Shown here: piece after piece, positions 25,992 to 37,276 of the stretch | How positions within the stretch are numbered: position 1 is the stretch's first letter | How the letters are laid out: the number at the start of each line of letters is the position of its first letter | NCBI RefSeq assembly: GCF_017833525.1 | Contig: NZ_JAFICD010000008.1 | Location: forward strand, 124,001-188,000 | Source of the DNA: Duganella sp. 1411 | GTDB taxonomy: Bacteria > Pseudomonadota > Gammaproteobacteria > Burkholderiales > Burkholderiaceae_D | Direction of reading: 5' to 3' | Length of the DNA: 64,000 nt | Notes under the pieces: generated by a model | The model's input: only the letters and a program-made list of their open reading frames with translations | The model's database searches: none | Told to the model about the DNA's origin: nothing | Translations under genes and position numbers: made by a program

Positions 25992-28232
25992 TCACGCTTC
26001 CTTTTTCTTCTTGCGCACCACCGCCAGCTTCGGCGCCTGCGGACCGAACATCTCCGCCACACGCTCCAGCCGCACCGCGCCGTCGCCGACCACGGTGCCG
26101 GTCGCGCCCACCACCTGCCGCACGATGCCCAGCGCCGCCGCGCGCGCTTCCGGCTCGTCCGGCAGCAACAGCGGCAAGTCGCGCACCGCCGCCTCCTCGT
26201 CCACCTGCAGCATCAGATACTGCTCGCGCACAATGGTCTTGAATTGCGTGACGCTCAATTCCTCGTCGTCGGCCGTGCGCAAGCGCAACTGCCTTATCGT
26301 CGCGAAGGCGCGCTCGTCGGCCGCGCTCATCTCCGGACTGCGGTAGATGTACAGCAAGCCGCGGATGATGGCCTCCGTCGTCCCGCCCTCGGCCGTCTTG
26401 GTCGCGGCCGCCAGACGGTTCGCATTCAATGCCGCCTCGTGCGACAGGTCGCGGCCGATGCGGCGCGGCGCGCCGGCGTCCGAACGCAAGCCCACCAGCG
26501 CCTGCAGCACCGGCGAGCCGTAGACGTTGAGGAAGACTTTTTCCGTGGCCTCGTCGCGGGCGTCGCGATACGCGTCCAGCGCGGCGACGATCTGCTTCGA
26601 CATGTGCTCCTGCATCTGCAGGAAGACGTTGTCCTTGGCCACCGGCCGGCGCTGCGCGCGCACCTTTTCGGCCAGCGCCGGGATGCCGTCGAGCAGTTTG
26701 TTCTTGCTGGAAAACGCCGTATAGCGCAGCCGCAGCGGGTGCGCGTCTCGCAGCCGTTCCGCGCTCTGTTCGGTGACCATGCTCTTGACGATGGGGCTGA
26801 CAAACTGACGATACAGGCCCTGGTTGATTTCCGACACCCGCGCGACGGTGGCGAAGCGGCGCTCGTCCTCGGCGTCGTTGCCGCCCAGCGCGCGCAGCGC
26901 GTCCAGGCCGCGGCGCTCGAAACGCATCACGTAGTCGCCGCCCATCATGTCGCCGGCGGCAATCTCGGCCTGCAGCATTTCCTCGTCCTTGTCGAGGAAC
27001 ACCGCCTCGTACAGGCCGGGCGGCATGATGTCGATCATGTCCATCGCGGCGGTGAATTCCTCGTGTTCCTTGTTGGCCACCGACGCCGAGACGAAGATGC
27101 CCAGGTGGCCTATGCTCTGGTGCATCGAGTAGATGATGGTCTGGCCGCCGGCGACCAGCGCGGCGTCGTCCTCGTACAGGTCGAGCACCCAGCCGAGCGC
27201 CTGCTGCGGCGGCGTGATGTCGTCGCCCCACGAGCAGAACACGACGATCGGCGATTTGATGTTGCGCAGGTCGATGCGGTGGCCTTCGCTGTCGAGCAGC
27301 GCGGCGTCGCTCAGGCGGTTGCCGACGAACAGCGAGTCGGCGATGTATTGCATCTCGCCGGCGTTGAGCAGCACCGGGTTGCCCCACCAGCGCTCGAACT
27401 CCAGGAAGCGCGCGGCCTCGGTGTCGATCTTCGAGTAGACGTTGTAGTTCTTGGTCCACATCGTGTTCGACGGGTTCATTTTCTCGAAGTTCTCGACCAG
27501 CTGCGCGCCGTCGAAGATGCCATTGCCAAGGTCGCCAGCGAGCGACGTCGTCCAGGTGCCGCCGAGCGCGCCGCCCAAGTAGCGCATCGGGTTCTTGCCG
27601 CGCACGCCGGCCCAGTACGACAGCGGCGCCCCGGCCAGCACCAGCGGGCCCACCAGGTCCGGCTGCAGCGCGGCGGTCATCATGATTTGCCAGCCGGCCT
27701 GGCAGTTGCCGATCAGCGCGGGCTTGCCGTCGGCCTCGGGATGCAGCTCGGCCACCCTGGCGATGAATTGCGCCTCGGCGCGGCACACGTCCTCGATGGT
27801 CTGGCCCGGCACCGGCTTGGGCAGGAAACCGACGAAATAACACGGATGGCCGGCCTTGAGCACGACGCCGATTTCACTGTCCTGCTTCATGCCGCCGATG
27901 CCGGGGCCGTGGCCGGCGCGCGGGTCGAACACGATGAACGGGCGCTTGGTCGGATCGGGGGCGACGCCGTCCGGCGGCGCGATGTAGCACAGCCCGTAAT
28001 TGACTGGGCGCTCGAGCTTGGCGCCGTCCATGATGACCTCGAAGGCAAAACTCAGCACGTGCGGCGCGGTCTCCTCGGTGCGCAGGTTGCGCTCGTCGCC
28101 GCGCTGGCGCAGCACGTCCATGAACAGCACGCTGCGCTGGCAGGCGTCGATCCAGTAGTCTGTGGCCTGCTGGGCCAGCGAAAAGGGATTGGTCGGCCAG
28201 GCCGACCACGGATTCAACTTTTCGTCACTCAC
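25992..28232 (-). CDS. DUF3141 protein, PHA-synthase-like alpha/beta hydrolase
   Basis: About 746 residues from GTG 28232 (GAGGAG lies 7 bases upstream; a TTG at 28247 is a weaker choice). The N-terminal 400 residues follow an alpha/beta-hydrolase fold close to poly(3-hydroxyalkanoate) synthases, with a cysteine-type nucleophile elbow GNCQAGW (Cys177) and a His candidate in SMHQSIGHLGIFVS. The remaining 340 residues are the helical DUF3141-specific part and end in a lysine-rich tail RKKKKEA. Family members are often annotated 3-hydroxyalkanoate synthetase, but the reaction is not established. It is probably monocistronic. Confidence 0.85.
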   Translation of the reverse strand: MSDEKLNPWSAWPTNPFSLAQQATDYWIDACQRSVLFMDVLRQRGDERNLRTEETAPHVLSFAFEVIMDGAKLERPVNYGLCYIAPPDGVAPDPTKRPFIVFDPRAGHGPGIGGMKQDSEIGVVLKAGHPCYFVGFLPKPVPGQTIEDVCRAEAQFIARVAELHPEADGKPALIGNCQAGWQIMMTAALQPDLVGPLVLAGAPLSYWAGVRGKNPMRYLGGALGGTWTTSLAGDLGNGIFDGAQLVENFEKMNPSNTMWTKNYNVYSKIDTEAARFLEFERWWGNPVLLNAGEMQYIADSLFVGNRLSDAALLDSEGHRIDLRNIKSPIVVFCSWGDDITPPQQALGWVLDLYEDDAALVAGGQTIIYSMHQSIGHLGIFVSASVANKEHEEFTAAMDMIDIMPPGLYEAVFLDKDEEMLQAEIAAGDMMGGDYVMRFERRGLDALRALGGNDAEDERRFATVARVSEINQGLYRQFVSPIVKSMVTEQSAERLRDAHPLRLRYTAFSSKNKLLDGIPALAEKVRAQRRPVAKDNVFLQMQEHMSKQIVAALDAYRDARDEATEKVFLNVYGSPVLQALVGLRSDAGAPRRIGRDLSHEAALNANRLAAATKTAEGGTTEAIIRGLLYIYRSPEMSAADERAFATIRQLRLRTADDEELSVTQFKTIVREQYLMLQVDEEAAVRDLPLLLPDEPEARAAALGIVRQVVGATGTVVGDGAVRLERVAEMFGPQAPKLAVVRKKKKEA

Positions 28233-28316
28233 CTTGATGCTCCTCAATACGGATTTATGCTGCCATGCGTCAAATTAACCCAGCGCTAGTAAAAAGGCAA
28301 TTGAATCCGTTGCCGC

Positions 28317-28356
28317 GAAAAAAAACCCCGGTGCTCCGCAGAGGCCGGGGTTTTCT
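28317..28356 (-). terminator. Intrinsic terminator of typA
   Basis: AAAACCCCGG / CCGGGGTTTT arms with eight T on the minus strand, about 85 bases after the typA stop and downstream of the family B element. Confidence 0.8.
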
Positions 28357-28379
28357 TGTCAAACCCTGCCACCGTGAGA

Positions 28380-28432
28380 GGGGTCGGACCCACGGGTCCG
28401 ACCCCGGCGGTATGCGGGGTGCGGGTTCAGCG
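28380..28432 (-). repeat. Family B 3' palindromic element
   Basis: Dyad GGGGTCGGACCC / GGGTCCGACCCC (28380-28405) with tail GTGCGGGTTCA ending 8 bases from the typA stop codon. The inner base pair differs from the 25.9 kb copy on both arms, keeping the pairing. Confidence 0.8.
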
Positions 28433-28439
28433 CGAACGA

Positions 28440-30272
<1,833 letters not shown>

Positions 30273-30461
30273 GGTCGTTATATTTGCTGAAAAACTGCGG
30301 GTGCGTACAAACTGTACGGGTGGTATTCCGGGGTGTTCGTGGGCTACAACTGCTTAGCCAATTTCTGGAACCGCGTAGTATAGCATGGTGCGTTGCAACT
30401 CCTTAAAAATATCGAGTATTTTCAAAGAGTTGCTTTGTGGCGCCGAGGTGACCCGTTGGAC

Positions 30462-30497
30462 ACGTAGGGCGGATTAGGCGGCACGCCGTAATCCGCC
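30462..30497 (+). repeat. Palindromic repeat family A, 36-base form
   Basis: ACGTAGGGCGGATTAGGCGG...CCGTAATCCGCC in the typA-truB gap, facing a 32-base copy 30 bases away in the opposite orientation. The linker (TGAGCCGTCGGCGGC) also follows the 4303 copy. Confidence 0.85.
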
Positions 30498-30526
30498 ATC
30501 TTTGAGCCGTCGGCGGCGCACGCATT

Positions 30527-30558
30527 GGCGGATTACGCTGCGCTAATCCGCCCTACGT
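30527..30558 (-). repeat. Palindromic repeat family A, 32-base form, inverted
   Basis: GGCGGATTACGCTGCGCTAA...CCTACGT, reverse of the 4303 form. With 30462-30497 it makes a compound inverted pair that could form a large hairpin between truB and typA. Confidence 0.85.
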
Positions 30559-30592
30559 GGATTAGAAGTTTTAAAAGATTTTCTAAGATGGC

Positions 30593-31516
30593 TTAGGGCG
30601 CGGTGAACGCGATCAAGCGCTCCGGCGCCAGGATGCTGTATTCGCCCAGCATCGCCGTGCCCAGCAGCTTGTCGCCCAGGTAGACCCGCACCCTGCCCTC
30701 TTCGGCCGGCACCGCGACCGGCTCCTTGCCCAACGCCAGCCGCTGGCCGTTGAGGAAACGCTTGGCCAACTCGGCGTTCAACCGCACCGCCGGGAAACTG
30801 GCCAGCAGGGCGTCGACCGGGGCCAGCAGGCTCAACGGTTCGGCGTGCGCGGCCAGCGCTTCCAACGTGATCATGTTGTCCATCGTCAGCGGGCCGACCT
30901 GCGTGCGGCGCAGCGCGTTCAGGTGCGCGCCGCAACCGAGCGCTTCGCCGATGTCCTGGCCCAGCACGCGGATGTACGTGCCCTTGCTGCACGTGACCGT
31001 CAACTTCAGCAACGGCGCCTCGTACGACTCCAGCTCCAGCCTGTGGATGATGACGTTGCGCGCCTCGCGCTCGAGCGTGATGCCGGCGCGCGCGTATTCG
31101 TACAGCGGCTTGCCGTCGCGCTTTAACGCCGAGTACATCGGCGGCACCTGCGCGATCGGACCACGGAACTTTTCCAGCACCGCGTGGATCTGCTCCAGGG
31201 TGACGTCGACGTCGCGCTTGTCGACCACTTCGCCCTCGGTGTCGCCGGTGTCGGTGGTGACGCCCAGGTGCACCGTGGTTTCGTAGGTCTTGTCCGCTTC
31301 CAGCAAGTCCTGCGAGAACTTGGTCGCCTCGCCAAAGCACAGCGGCAGCAGGCCGGTGGCGAACGGGTCGAGCGTGCCGGTGTGGCCGGCCTTCTTGGCG
31401 TTGAGCACGCGCTTGGCCTTGATCAGCGCGTCGTTGCTCGAGAAGCCGACCGGCTTGTCGAGCAGCAGCACGCCGTCGACTAGGTCGCGGATTTTTTTAG
31501 GGTGGTGTTGTTTCAT
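30593..31516 (-). CDS. truB: tRNA pseudouridine(55) synthase TruB
   Basis: A 307-residue enzyme from ATG 31516 (an upstream ATG at 31543 is in frame but adds a non-conserved piece). Key motifs are GVLLLDKPVGFSSND, GHTGTLDPFATGLLPLCFGEATK with the catalytic Asp, YEYARAG, and SKGTYIRVLGQDIGEALGCGAHL; the PUA-like C-terminal domain is present. It makes the universal pseudouridine in the T loop of tRNAs. It follows rbfA in the rimP-nusA-infB-rbfA-truB order, with a family B element in the rbfA-truB gap. Confidence 0.96.
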   Translation of the reverse strand: MKQHHPKKIRDLVDGVLLLDKPVGFSSNDALIKAKRVLNAKKAGHTGTLDPFATGLLPLCFGEATKFSQDLLEADKTYETTVHLGVTTDTGDTEGEVVDKRDVDVTLEQIHAVLEKFRGPIAQVPPMYSALKRDGKPLYEYARAGITLEREARNVIIHRLELESYEAPLLKLTVTCSKGTYIRVLGQDIGEALGCGAHLNALRRTQVGPLTMDNMITLEALAAHAEPLSLLAPVDALLASFPAVRLNAELAKRFLNGQRLALGKEPVAVPAEEGRVRVYLGDKLLGTAMLGEYSILAPERLIAFTAP

Positions 31517-31554
31517 TGGACTCTGATTGAGCGGCGCCGTCAACCCGAAAGGTC

Positions 31555-31607
31555 GGGGTCGTACCCCGTACGGGGTACGACCCCTGTTCGCCGCCGTGCG
31601 GGTTGAA
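31555..31607 (-). repeat. Family B 3' palindromic element
   Basis: GGGGTCGTACCCC / GGGGTACGACCCC (31555-31584) followed by CCGCCGTGCGGGTTGAA (31591-31607). The tail end faces the rbfA stop codon 25 bases away. Confidence 0.8.
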
Positions 31608-31632
31608 CGGTTCCCGCAGGCGGTGCGTGTAA

Positions 31633-32046
31633 TTACTCGGCGGCCTTGTCGTCCGGCTTGGCCTGGTCGTCGTCCAGCGAACGGGTGGCGTTGGCCTGGT
31701 CGATCAGCAGCGACAATTCCATGCCGCGCGCGGTCGAGTTGTCGTGCACGAAGTGCAGCGCCGGCAAGGTGTGGATGTGCAAACGCTTGCCCAGCTGGCC
31801 GCGCATGTAGCCGGCGGCGGCCGACAGGCCTTCGACGGTCTGCTTGACCTGCTCCGGGCTGTCCTTGAGCATCGTGAAGAAGATCTTCGCGTGCGCGTAG
31901 TCGGGCGTGACCTGCACTTCGGTGATGGTGATCATGCCGACCCGTGGGTCCTTCAATTCGTAGGCGATGATTTCGGACAGATCGCGCTGGATCTGGTCCG
32001 CGACGCGCTGTCCGCGCTGCGGGATGGTTTTACTGTGTTTTGCCAT
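31633..32046 (-). CDS. rbfA: Ribosome-binding factor A
   Basis: A 137-residue 30S maturation factor starting at MAKHSKTIPQRGQRVADQIQRDLSEII; an upstream extension to 32103 is not conserved in style. The KH-like core includes DPRVGMITITEVQVTPDYAHAKIFFT and a kinked helix region with LHIHTLPALHFVHDNS. It acts at the 5' helix of 16S rRNA during 30S assembly. It lies 97 bases after infB in the classical cluster. Confidence 0.96.
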   Translation of the reverse strand: MAKHSKTIPQRGQRVADQIQRDLSEIIAYELKDPRVGMITITEVQVTPDYAHAKIFFTMLKDSPEQVKQTVEGLSAAAGYMRGQLGKRLHIHTLPALHFVHDNSTARGMELSLLIDQANATRSLDDDQAKPDDKAAE

Positions 32047-32143
32047 GATTCGGTACTGCTTTCCATAAACGGCAAGTGGACGGGAGCTGTTGCCCCCGTC
32101 CACCGTGCCTAGTCCTACTGTCTAGTCCTACTGTCCGTAACGA

Positions 32144-35017
32144 TTACAGCGTACGGGCGATTTCCTGAACTTCGAACACTTCCAGGGTGTCGCCAACCTG
32201 GATGTCGTTGTAGTTCTTCAGCGACAGGCCGCACTCCAGACCGGCGCGTACTTCCTTGGCGTCGTCCTTGAAGCGTTTGAGCGAGTCGATCTCGCCGGTC
32301 CAGACGACGATGTTGTTGCGCAGCAGGCGTACCGAGGAGGCGCGCTTGACCACGCCGTCGGTGACCAGACAGCCGGCGACCGCGCCGACCTTCGAGACCA
32401 GGATAACCTGGCGGATCTCGACCTGGCCGATGACGGTTTCGCGCTTCTCCGGTGCCAACATGCCCGACAACGCCGCCTTGATCTCGTCGATCGCATCGTA
32501 AATGATGTTGTAGTAGCGAATGTCCACGCCGTTCGACTCGGCCAGCTTGCGCGCCTGCGCATCGGCACGGGCGTTGAAGCCGATGATGACCGCTTTCGAG
32601 GCCACCGCCAGGTTGACGTCCGATTCCGTGATGCCGCCGACGGCCGCGTGCACAACCTGTACCCGCACTTCCGACGTCGACAACTTCTGCAACGAGCTGA
32701 CCAGTGCTTCCTGCGAACCCTGCACGTCGGTCTTGATGATCATCGGCAGGTTTTTGACCTCGCCTTCGGCCATCTGGTCGAACATGTTTTCCAGCTTCGC
32801 GGCTTGCTGCTTGGCCAGTTTCACGTCGCGGAACTTACCTTGACGGAACAGACCAATCTCACGGGCTTTACGCTCGTCGGCCATGACCATGACTTCCTCG
32901 CCGGCTTGCGGCACTTCCGTCAGGCCCTGGATTTCGACCGGGATCGAAGGACCGGCTTCGTTGATCGGCTTGCCGTTCTCGTCCAGCATGGCACGCACGC
33001 GGCCATACGAGGAGCCGGCCAGGATCACGTCGCCGCGCTTCAGGGTACCGGACTGCACCAGGATCGTCGCGACCGGGCCCTTGCCCTTGTCCAGACGGCC
33101 CTCGACCACCAGGCCGCGCGCTGGCGCGTCGACCGGGGCTTTCAGTTCCAGCACTTCGGCCTGCAGCAGCACTTGTTCCAGCAGCGCGTCGATGCCCTGG
33201 CCCGTTTTGGCCGACACCGGCACGAATGGCGATTCGCCACCGTATTCTTCCGGCACCACTTGTTCGGCGACCAGTTCCTGCGTCACACGGTCGACGTTGC
33301 CGCCCGGTTTGTCGATCTTGTTGATCGCCACAACCAGCGGCACGCCGGCCGCTTTCGCGTGGGCGATCGCTTCCTTCGTCTGCGGCATCACGCCGTCGTC
33401 GGCCGCCACCACCAGAATCACGATGTCGGTCGCTTTCGCGCCGCGGGCACGCATGGCCGTAAAGGCTTCGTGACCCGGCGTATCCAGGAAGGTGATCATG
33501 CCGCGCGGGGTGTCCACGTGGTACGCACCGATGTGCTGGGTAATGCCGCCGGCTTCGCCCGACGCCACTTTGGCGCGGCGGATGTAATCCAGCAGCGAGG
33601 TCTTACCGTGGTCGACGTGACCCATGACGGTCACCACCGGCGCGCGCGCGACCGACTCGAAGTGGGCGTGCTCACCCTGGTCGGCCAGCAGCGCTTCCGG
33701 ATCGTCCTGTTCGGCGGCGAAGGCTTTGTGGCCCATCTCCTCGACCAGAATCATCGCGGTTTCCTGATCCAGCACCTGGTTGATGGTGCACATCTGGCCC
33801 AGCTTCATCAGCTGCTTGATGACCTCGGATGCCTTGACGGACATCTTGTGCGCCAGTTCGGCCACGGTGATGGTTTCAGGGACGTACACGTCCTTGACGA
33901 CCGCCTCGGTCGGGGCCTGGAAGTTGGTTTCGCGGTCGTCCGAGTGCGAGCCACGACGGCCGCCACTCTTGCCACCACTACGCCAGCCGTCACGGCCGCC
34001 GGCCGCGCCGGTGCCACGGCCCTTGTTGGCCGCGCCGCCCGGGGCGCCGCGCTTCTTGGCGTCATCCTGCCAGGTCGACGAGACATTGGCCGACTTGATC
34101 GACTTCTTGTCGGCGGTGACCGGCTTCTTGTCGCCCGGCTTGTCGCCAGGTTTGGCGGCGGCGCCGGTGGCCGGCTTGTGCAGCGTGCCTTCCGGAACCT
34201 TGGCCTTGACCGGCGCGGGCGCCGGCTCGGGCGCCTTGATGGCGCGCCGCGGCGCGTTCATCATGGCCTTGATCTGGGCGACCTCGTCCGCCACGGCCTT
34301 GCGGGCGCGTTCGGTGGCTTCGGCTTTTTCGGCGGCTTCCTTGGCGGCGGCGGCGGCCTTCTTCTTGGCCTCTTCCGCTGCGGCTTTTTTCTTTTCCTCG
34401 GCGGCGTTGTCGACGGCGGTCGGCGCTGGTGCGGCGGCGCCGGCGTTGGTCGCGGCGGCCGCTGCCTTGGCGGCGGCTTTCTTCGCTTCGGCTTCGGCTT
34501 CCTTCTTCGCTTCGGCTTCGGCGGCGGCCGTGGCCTTGGCCTGGGCTTCCTTCTCGGCGTCCAGCTTGGCCAGGCGGTCTTGCTTCTCGCGCAGCTCAGC
34601 TTCCTGACGCGCGATCAGTTCGGCCTGCTTGCGGGCGTCTTCTTCACGACGGGCCACCTCGGCCGCGTCCACCACCGGTGCGGCTGGCGCAGGGGCGGGA
34701 GCGGCGACCGGCTCGTCGCGCTGGACGAAGGTGCGAACCTTCTTCACAGCGACCTGAATCGTGCGGGCCTTGCCGTTGGCGTCGGCCTGCTTGATTTCAG
34801 TGGTTTCTTTGCGCGTCAGCGTGATCTTCTTCTTTTCGGTATCAGCCGATGCGCCGTGGGTACGACGCAAGTGATCAAGCAGCTTATCCTTATCATCTTT
34901 CGACAATGGATCTGACGTCGAACTTTTTTCGACGCCGGCAGAACGCAGCTGCGTCAGCAGCAAATCTGCAGGCATCTTCAGTTCGGTGGCAAATTGGGCT
35001 ACGTTGTTACTCGCCAT
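32144..35017 (-). CDS. infB: Translation initiation factor IF-2
   Basis: A 957-residue IF-2. An N-terminal subdomain (VAQFATELKMPADLLLTQL) and a long Ala/Lys/Glu-rich linker (about residues 120-330, low complexity) precede the GTPase core with G1 GHVDHGKTSLLD, G3 DTPGHEAFTAMR and G4 NKIDKPG, then domains II-IV ending GDTLEVFEVQEIARTL. It delivers fMet-tRNA to the 30S subunit. The gene follows nusA with a 46-base gap. Internal start sites giving shorter IF-2 forms, as in E. coli, are possible but not pinpointed. Confidence 0.97.
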   Translation of the reverse strand: MASNNVAQFATELKMPADLLLTQLRSAGVEKSSTSDPLSKDDKDKLLDHLRRTHGASADTEKKKITLTRKETTEIKQADANGKARTIQVAVKKVRTFVQRDEPVAAPAPAPAAPVVDAAEVARREEDARKQAELIARQEAELREKQDRLAKLDAEKEAQAKATAAAEAEAKKEAEAEAKKAAAKAAAAATNAGAAAPAPTAVDNAAEEKKKAAAEEAKKKAAAAAKEAAEKAEATERARKAVADEVAQIKAMMNAPRRAIKAPEPAPAPVKAKVPEGTLHKPATGAAAKPGDKPGDKKPVTADKKSIKSANVSSTWQDDAKKRGAPGGAANKGRGTGAAGGRDGWRSGGKSGGRRGSHSDDRETNFQAPTEAVVKDVYVPETITVAELAHKMSVKASEVIKQLMKLGQMCTINQVLDQETAMILVEEMGHKAFAAEQDDPEALLADQGEHAHFESVARAPVVTVMGHVDHGKTSLLDYIRRAKVASGEAGGITQHIGAYHVDTPRGMITFLDTPGHEAFTAMRARGAKATDIVILVVAADDGVMPQTKEAIAHAKAAGVPLVVAINKIDKPGGNVDRVTQELVAEQVVPEEYGGESPFVPVSAKTGQGIDALLEQVLLQAEVLELKAPVDAPARGLVVEGRLDKGKGPVATILVQSGTLKRGDVILAGSSYGRVRAMLDENGKPINEAGPSIPVEIQGLTEVPQAGEEVMVMADERKAREIGLFRQGKFRDVKLAKQQAAKLENMFDQMAEGEVKNLPMIIKTDVQGSQEALVSSLQKLSTSEVRVQVVHAAVGGITESDVNLAVASKAVIIGFNARADAQARKLAESNGVDIRYYNIIYDAIDEIKAALSGMLAPEKRETVIGQVEIRQVILVSKVGAVAGCLVTDGVVKRASSVRLLRNNIVVWTGEIDSLKRFKDDAKEVRAGLECGLSLKNYNDIQVGDTLEVFEVQEIARTL

Positions 35018-35063
35018 TCAGTCCTCTTTTCTATGTGTCGCGGAGATGATAAAGATACTCAAA

Positions 35064-36629
35064 TTATGCCTTTGCAGATTCGGCAAGACTCCATGCCTTG
35101 GCTTGCAAGCCTTTGGCACGATCGTCGTACTTCGAGTCAACCAACTTCATCTCATCGTCGGTCACATCTTCAAATTCACTTGTAATCAGTGCGCGCGCAC
35201 GGTCGGCGGGCAGGGCCAAAATGGCGCCAAACTCGTCGTAGGCCAGTGCAGCGAATGCATCGACAGTCTTGATACCAGCCAGGCCCAGCTTGCCGGCGGT
35301 GATGCGGTCCATGCCTTCCAGACCGACCAGCGCCTCGTCCATGCCTTCCAGGCCTTCTTCCGAAGCGATCGCTTCGGTAACCAGGGCGTCACGGGCGCGG
35401 GTGCGCAGTTCGTTGACGGTATCTTCGTCAAACGATTCGATTTCCAGCATTTCGGAGATCGGCACGTAAGCGATTTCTTCCAGGCTGGCAAAGCCCTCTT
35501 CCACCAGGATGTCGGCGACTTCCTGGTCGACGTCCAGTTTTTCCATGAACAGTGCACGCACCGCCGCGGTTTCCTGGGCTGCCTTGTCGGCCGATTCCTC
35601 GGCCGTCATGATGTTGATCTTCCAGCCGGTCAGGTCGGAAGCGAGGCGCACGTTCTGGCCGGAACGGCCGATCGCGATCGCCAGGTTCTCTTCGTCGACG
35701 ACCACGTCCATCGCGTGCTTTTCTTCATCGACCATGATCGACGACACGTTGGCCGGGGCCAGCGCGCCGATGACGAACTGGGCCGGATCTTCCGACCACA
35801 GCACGATGTCGACGCGCTCGCCACCCAGCTCGCCGGTGACGGCCTGCACGCGCGAACCGCGCATGCCGACGCAGGTGCCGATCGGGTCGATGCGCTTGTC
35901 GGCCGTGTAGACGGCGATCTTGGCGCGCACGCCGGCGTCGCGGGCGGCCGATTTAATTTCCAGCATGCCTTGCTCGATTTCCGGCACTTCCAGCTCGAAC
36001 AGCTTCATGATGAAGTCCGGCGCCGTGCGCGACAGGATCACCTGCGGGCCGCGCATATTGCGGTCGATGCGCAGGATGAAGGCGCGCACGCGGTCGCCGA
36101 TGCGCAGATTCTCTTTCGGGATCATCTGGTCGCGTGGCAGGCGGGCTTCGATCTTGCCCGACTCGACGATCGCGTCGCCGCGTTCCATGCGCTTGATGGT
36201 GCCGGTCACGAGCGAGTCGCCGCGCTCGAGGAAGTCGACCAGGATCTGTTCGCGCTCGGCGTCGCGCACGCGCTGCAGGACCACCTGTTTGGTGTCCTGG
36301 GCGAAGCGGCGGCCGAATTCGACGGACTCGATCGGTTCTTCGATGTGGTCGTCCACTTCGATGTCAGGGATTTGTTCCTTGGCTTCGAAGTGCAGGATTT
36401 CCTGGTCCGGCAGTTGCAGGCCCGCTTCATCCGGCACGACGTGCCAGCGGCGGAAGGATTCGAACTCACCCGACTCGCGGTCGATCGAAACGCGGATGTC
36501 CACTTCACCCTCATAGCGTTTCTTCGTGGCTTGCGCCAACGCGAATTCCAGCGCGCCGAAAACGACATCTTTATCGACGTTTTTTTCACGCGCCAGCGCG
36601 TCCACCAATAACAAAACTTCGCGACTCAT
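35064..36629 (-). CDS. nusA: Transcription termination/antitermination factor NusA
   Basis: A 521-residue NusA: N-terminal RNA-polymerase-binding domain (SREVLLLVDALAREKNVDKDVVF), S1 domain (GDSLVTGTIKRMERGDAIVE), KH1/KH2 (CVGMRGSRVQAVTGELGGERVDIVLW, SSIMVDEEKHAMDVVV, RSGQNVRLASDLTGW), and two C-terminal acidic repeats as in enterobacterial NusA. The ATG overlaps the rimP stop (ATGA). NusA promotes pausing and intrinsic termination, relevant to the terminator in the leader of this same operon. Confidence 0.97.
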   Translation of the reverse strand: MSREVLLLVDALAREKNVDKDVVFGALEFALAQATKKRYEGEVDIRVSIDRESGEFESFRRWHVVPDEAGLQLPDQEILHFEAKEQIPDIEVDDHIEEPIESVEFGRRFAQDTKQVVLQRVRDAEREQILVDFLERGDSLVTGTIKRMERGDAIVESGKIEARLPRDQMIPKENLRIGDRVRAFILRIDRNMRGPQVILSRTAPDFIMKLFELEVPEIEQGMLEIKSAARDAGVRAKIAVYTADKRIDPIGTCVGMRGSRVQAVTGELGGERVDIVLWSEDPAQFVIGALAPANVSSIMVDEEKHAMDVVVDEENLAIAIGRSGQNVRLASDLTGWKINIMTAEESADKAAQETAAVRALFMEKLDVDQEVADILVEEGFASLEEIAYVPISEMLEIESFDEDTVNELRTRARDALVTEAIASEEGLEGMDEALVGLEGMDRITAGKLGLAGIKTVDAFAALAYDEFGAILALPADRARALITSEFEDVTDDEMKLVDSKYDDRAKGLQAKAWSLAESAKA

Positions 36630-37111
36630 GCTTTGCGTCCCTTAAAATCCACCTGCGGCACCAAGCGTGCCTTATCCACGTCGGCGAGCGTAAACTCCAA
36701 CAGCGCCGGACCATCATTGCTATCAAATTCCAACGACAAATTATCGCCCTGGGGTTCTTGCAAAACGCCCTGGAACGATTTCCGGTTGTTCGTACCCGGC
36801 ATTGCGGTGCGCAGTTTGACGATTGCTTCGCAACCGGCAAAACGCACGAAGTCTTCCAGCTTGCGCACCGGACGATCCAGACCCGGCGACGAGATTTCGA
36901 GGCGTTCGTAATTGACGTTCTCGACCGTCAGCACGTGCGACAGCTGGTGGCTGACCGTGGCGCAATCCTCCACGGTGATCGGGCCTTTTTCCTCGGCGTC
37001 GGCGGCGCTGAAATCGATAAACACGCGCAGCAGTCCGCGCTCGGCCCGTTCGACATCAACCAGCTCATAGCCCAGACCCATGACGGTCTTTTCAATTAGT
37101 TCCGGCAGCTG
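36626..37111 (-). CDS. rimP: Ribosome maturation factor RimP
   Basis: A 161-residue protein if started at TTG 37111 (QLPELIEKTVMGLGYELVDVERAERG), which matches the usual betaproteobacterial start and has GGAG 7-8 bases upstream. An upstream ATG at 37144 lies inside a strong hairpin and is judged less likely. Further motifs are VFIDFS, ITVEDCATVSHQLSHVLTVENV and LEISSPGLDRPV; the C-terminal SH3-like domain is present. RimP assists 30S assembly. It is the first gene of the rimP-nusA-infB-rbfA-truB cluster and is preceded by a promoter and a leader terminator. Confidence 0.95.
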   Translation of the reverse strand, partial: QLPELIEKTVMGLGYELVDVERAERGLLRVFIDFSAADAEEKGPITVEDCATVSHQLSHVLTVENVNYERLEISSPGLDRPVRKLEDFVRFAGCEAIVKLRTAMPGTNNRKSFQGVLQEPQGDNLSLEFDSNDGPALLEFTLADVDKARLVPQVDFKGRKA

Positions 37112-37131
37112 CAAGAAATTCTCCAAATCAA

Positions 37132-37162
37132 GGCCTGTTTCCATTTTTAAAAAAAACAGGCC
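37132..37162 (-). promoter_or_regulatory. Hairpin over an alternative rimP start
   Basis: GGCCTGTTT / AAACAGGCC arms (9 base pairs) enclose the ATG at 37144 in the leader RNA, leaving the GGAG and TTG start further down free. It supports the TTG start and may be part of leader control. Confidence 0.5.
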
Positions 37163-37179
37163 ATACAAAACGCTTCAAC

Positions 37180-37204
37180 AAAAAAAAAATGGGCATCTGC
37201 CCAT
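37180..37204 (-). terminator. Intrinsic terminator in the rimP-nusA leader
   Basis: On the minus strand ATGGGC / GCCCAT with a 4-base loop is followed by nine or ten T. It lies downstream of the operon promoter and about 70 bases before the rimP start, so the operon's own transcripts must read through it. It may also catch rluB read-through. Confidence 0.7.
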
Positions 37205-37276
37205 CTTCTTGTAATACCTAGCCAGATGAAAGGATTCCTGGGGAGCTACCCGCGAAGAACTTTTACTAGGCTGGTT

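Noticed and set aside
37144..37168. ATG 37144 or the upstream start at 37168 for rimP
   Set aside because: The region lies in or next to a 9-base-pair hairpin and encodes non-conserved residues; TTG 37111 has a good ribosome binding site and the normal family start.
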